Source of the DNA: Thermohalobaculum sp039033215
GTDB taxonomy: Bacteria; Pseudomonadota; Alphaproteobacteria; Rhodobacterales; Rhodobacteraceae
NCBI GenBank assembly: GCA_039033215.1
Contig: JBCCDA010000011.1
Span: 1 to 64,000 of the forward strand
Length of the DNA: 64,000 nucleotides
Reading direction: 5' to 3'
In this document: piece after piece, positions 63,957 through 64,000 of the stretch
Numbering within the stretch: the first letter of the stretch is position 1
Layout of the letters: every line of letters starts with the position of its first letter
Made by a program: the position numbers and the translations under genes
The notes under the pieces: model-generated
The model's database searches: none
Told to the model about the DNA's origin: nothing
Seen by the model: only the letters and a program-made list of their open reading frames with translations

Positions 63957-64000
63957 CTACGGGATCTGGACGCGCACCGGGAAGACTTCCTCTCCCTTGA
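63957..64000 (-). CDS. C-terminal end of a co-oriented upstream gene
   Basis: The minus strand reads ...KGEEVFPVRVQIP and a TAG (complement of 63957-63959), 58 bases before the TRAP large-subunit start. By position it is probably the small TRAP subunit or receptor, but 13 residues cannot show this. Confidence 0.4.
   Translation of the reverse strand, partial: KGEEVFPVRVQIP

Overview
The window reads as chromosome of an alphaproteobacterium, most likely a Rhodobacteraceae (Roseobacter-group) member. The case rests on a GcrA-type cell-cycle regulator, full-length biotin-dependent pyruvate carboxylase, a pyruvate phosphate dikinase variant, a Tad pilus TadG-like protein, several TRAP and ABC importers, many LysR regulators, and GC-rich codon use with compact, often ATGA-overlapping operons. 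No tRNA, rRNA, CRISPR array, prophage or replication origin was recognised.

Layout. (1) 0-3.8 kb: a biotin carboxylase/BCCP subunit (minus) and a TadG-like protein (plus), both without N-termini, meet head to head at about 1,714. This is a rearrangement scar or an assembly chimera. (2) 3.8-24 kb is core genome: msrA, a secreted protein, pyc, a SleB-type cell-wall hydrolase, ppdK-meaB, glyS, a lytic transglycosylase, gcrA, an ABC-2 permease, argD-argF, a lipoprotein, a methyltransferase-like protein, a Nudix hydrolase and hslO (Hsp33). Five tandem 11-bp repeats lie upstream of ppdK. (3) 23.8-30.5 kb: a transporter and regulator block with two EamA exporters, one LysE exporter, a glutathionyl-hydroquinone reductase and three LysR regulators. 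(4) 30.5-39.6 kb: an amine-type catabolic locus with a FAD oxidoreductase, a complete polyamine-type ABC importer, a GMC oxidoreductase, an enolase-superfamily enzyme and a LuxR-family regulator. (5) 39.6-42.3 kb: a large DUF2339 membrane protein. (6) 42.4-51.05 kb: a tightly packed operon that would import an organic acid (NMT1/TauABC-like transporter), activate it with CoA, desaturate, hydrate and oxidise it. (7) 51.3-57.9 kb: a full TRAP transporter, a second MmgE/PrpD protein and an amidase. (8) 57.9-62.5 kb: a decay zone holding a frameshifted methyltransferase, LysR and GNAT genes each broken by one stop codon, a sigma region-4 fragment and a deleted IS3-family element. (9) 62.6-64 kb: the large subunit of a second TRAP transporter, cut by the window edge.

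Together the core genes feed oxaloacetate and PEP (pyc, ppdK) and arginine synthesis (argDF). The right-hand half is accessory scavenging capacity typical of marine heterotrophs: three importers (polyamine-type ABC, NMT1-type ABC, TRAP), each next to enzymes that would use its substrate, none of whose substrates can be fixed from sequence alone. No wholly new defence or mobile system was found. The most notable signals are the head-to-head junction, the ppdK upstream repeat array, the substrate-unknown acyl-CoA operon and the decay zone.
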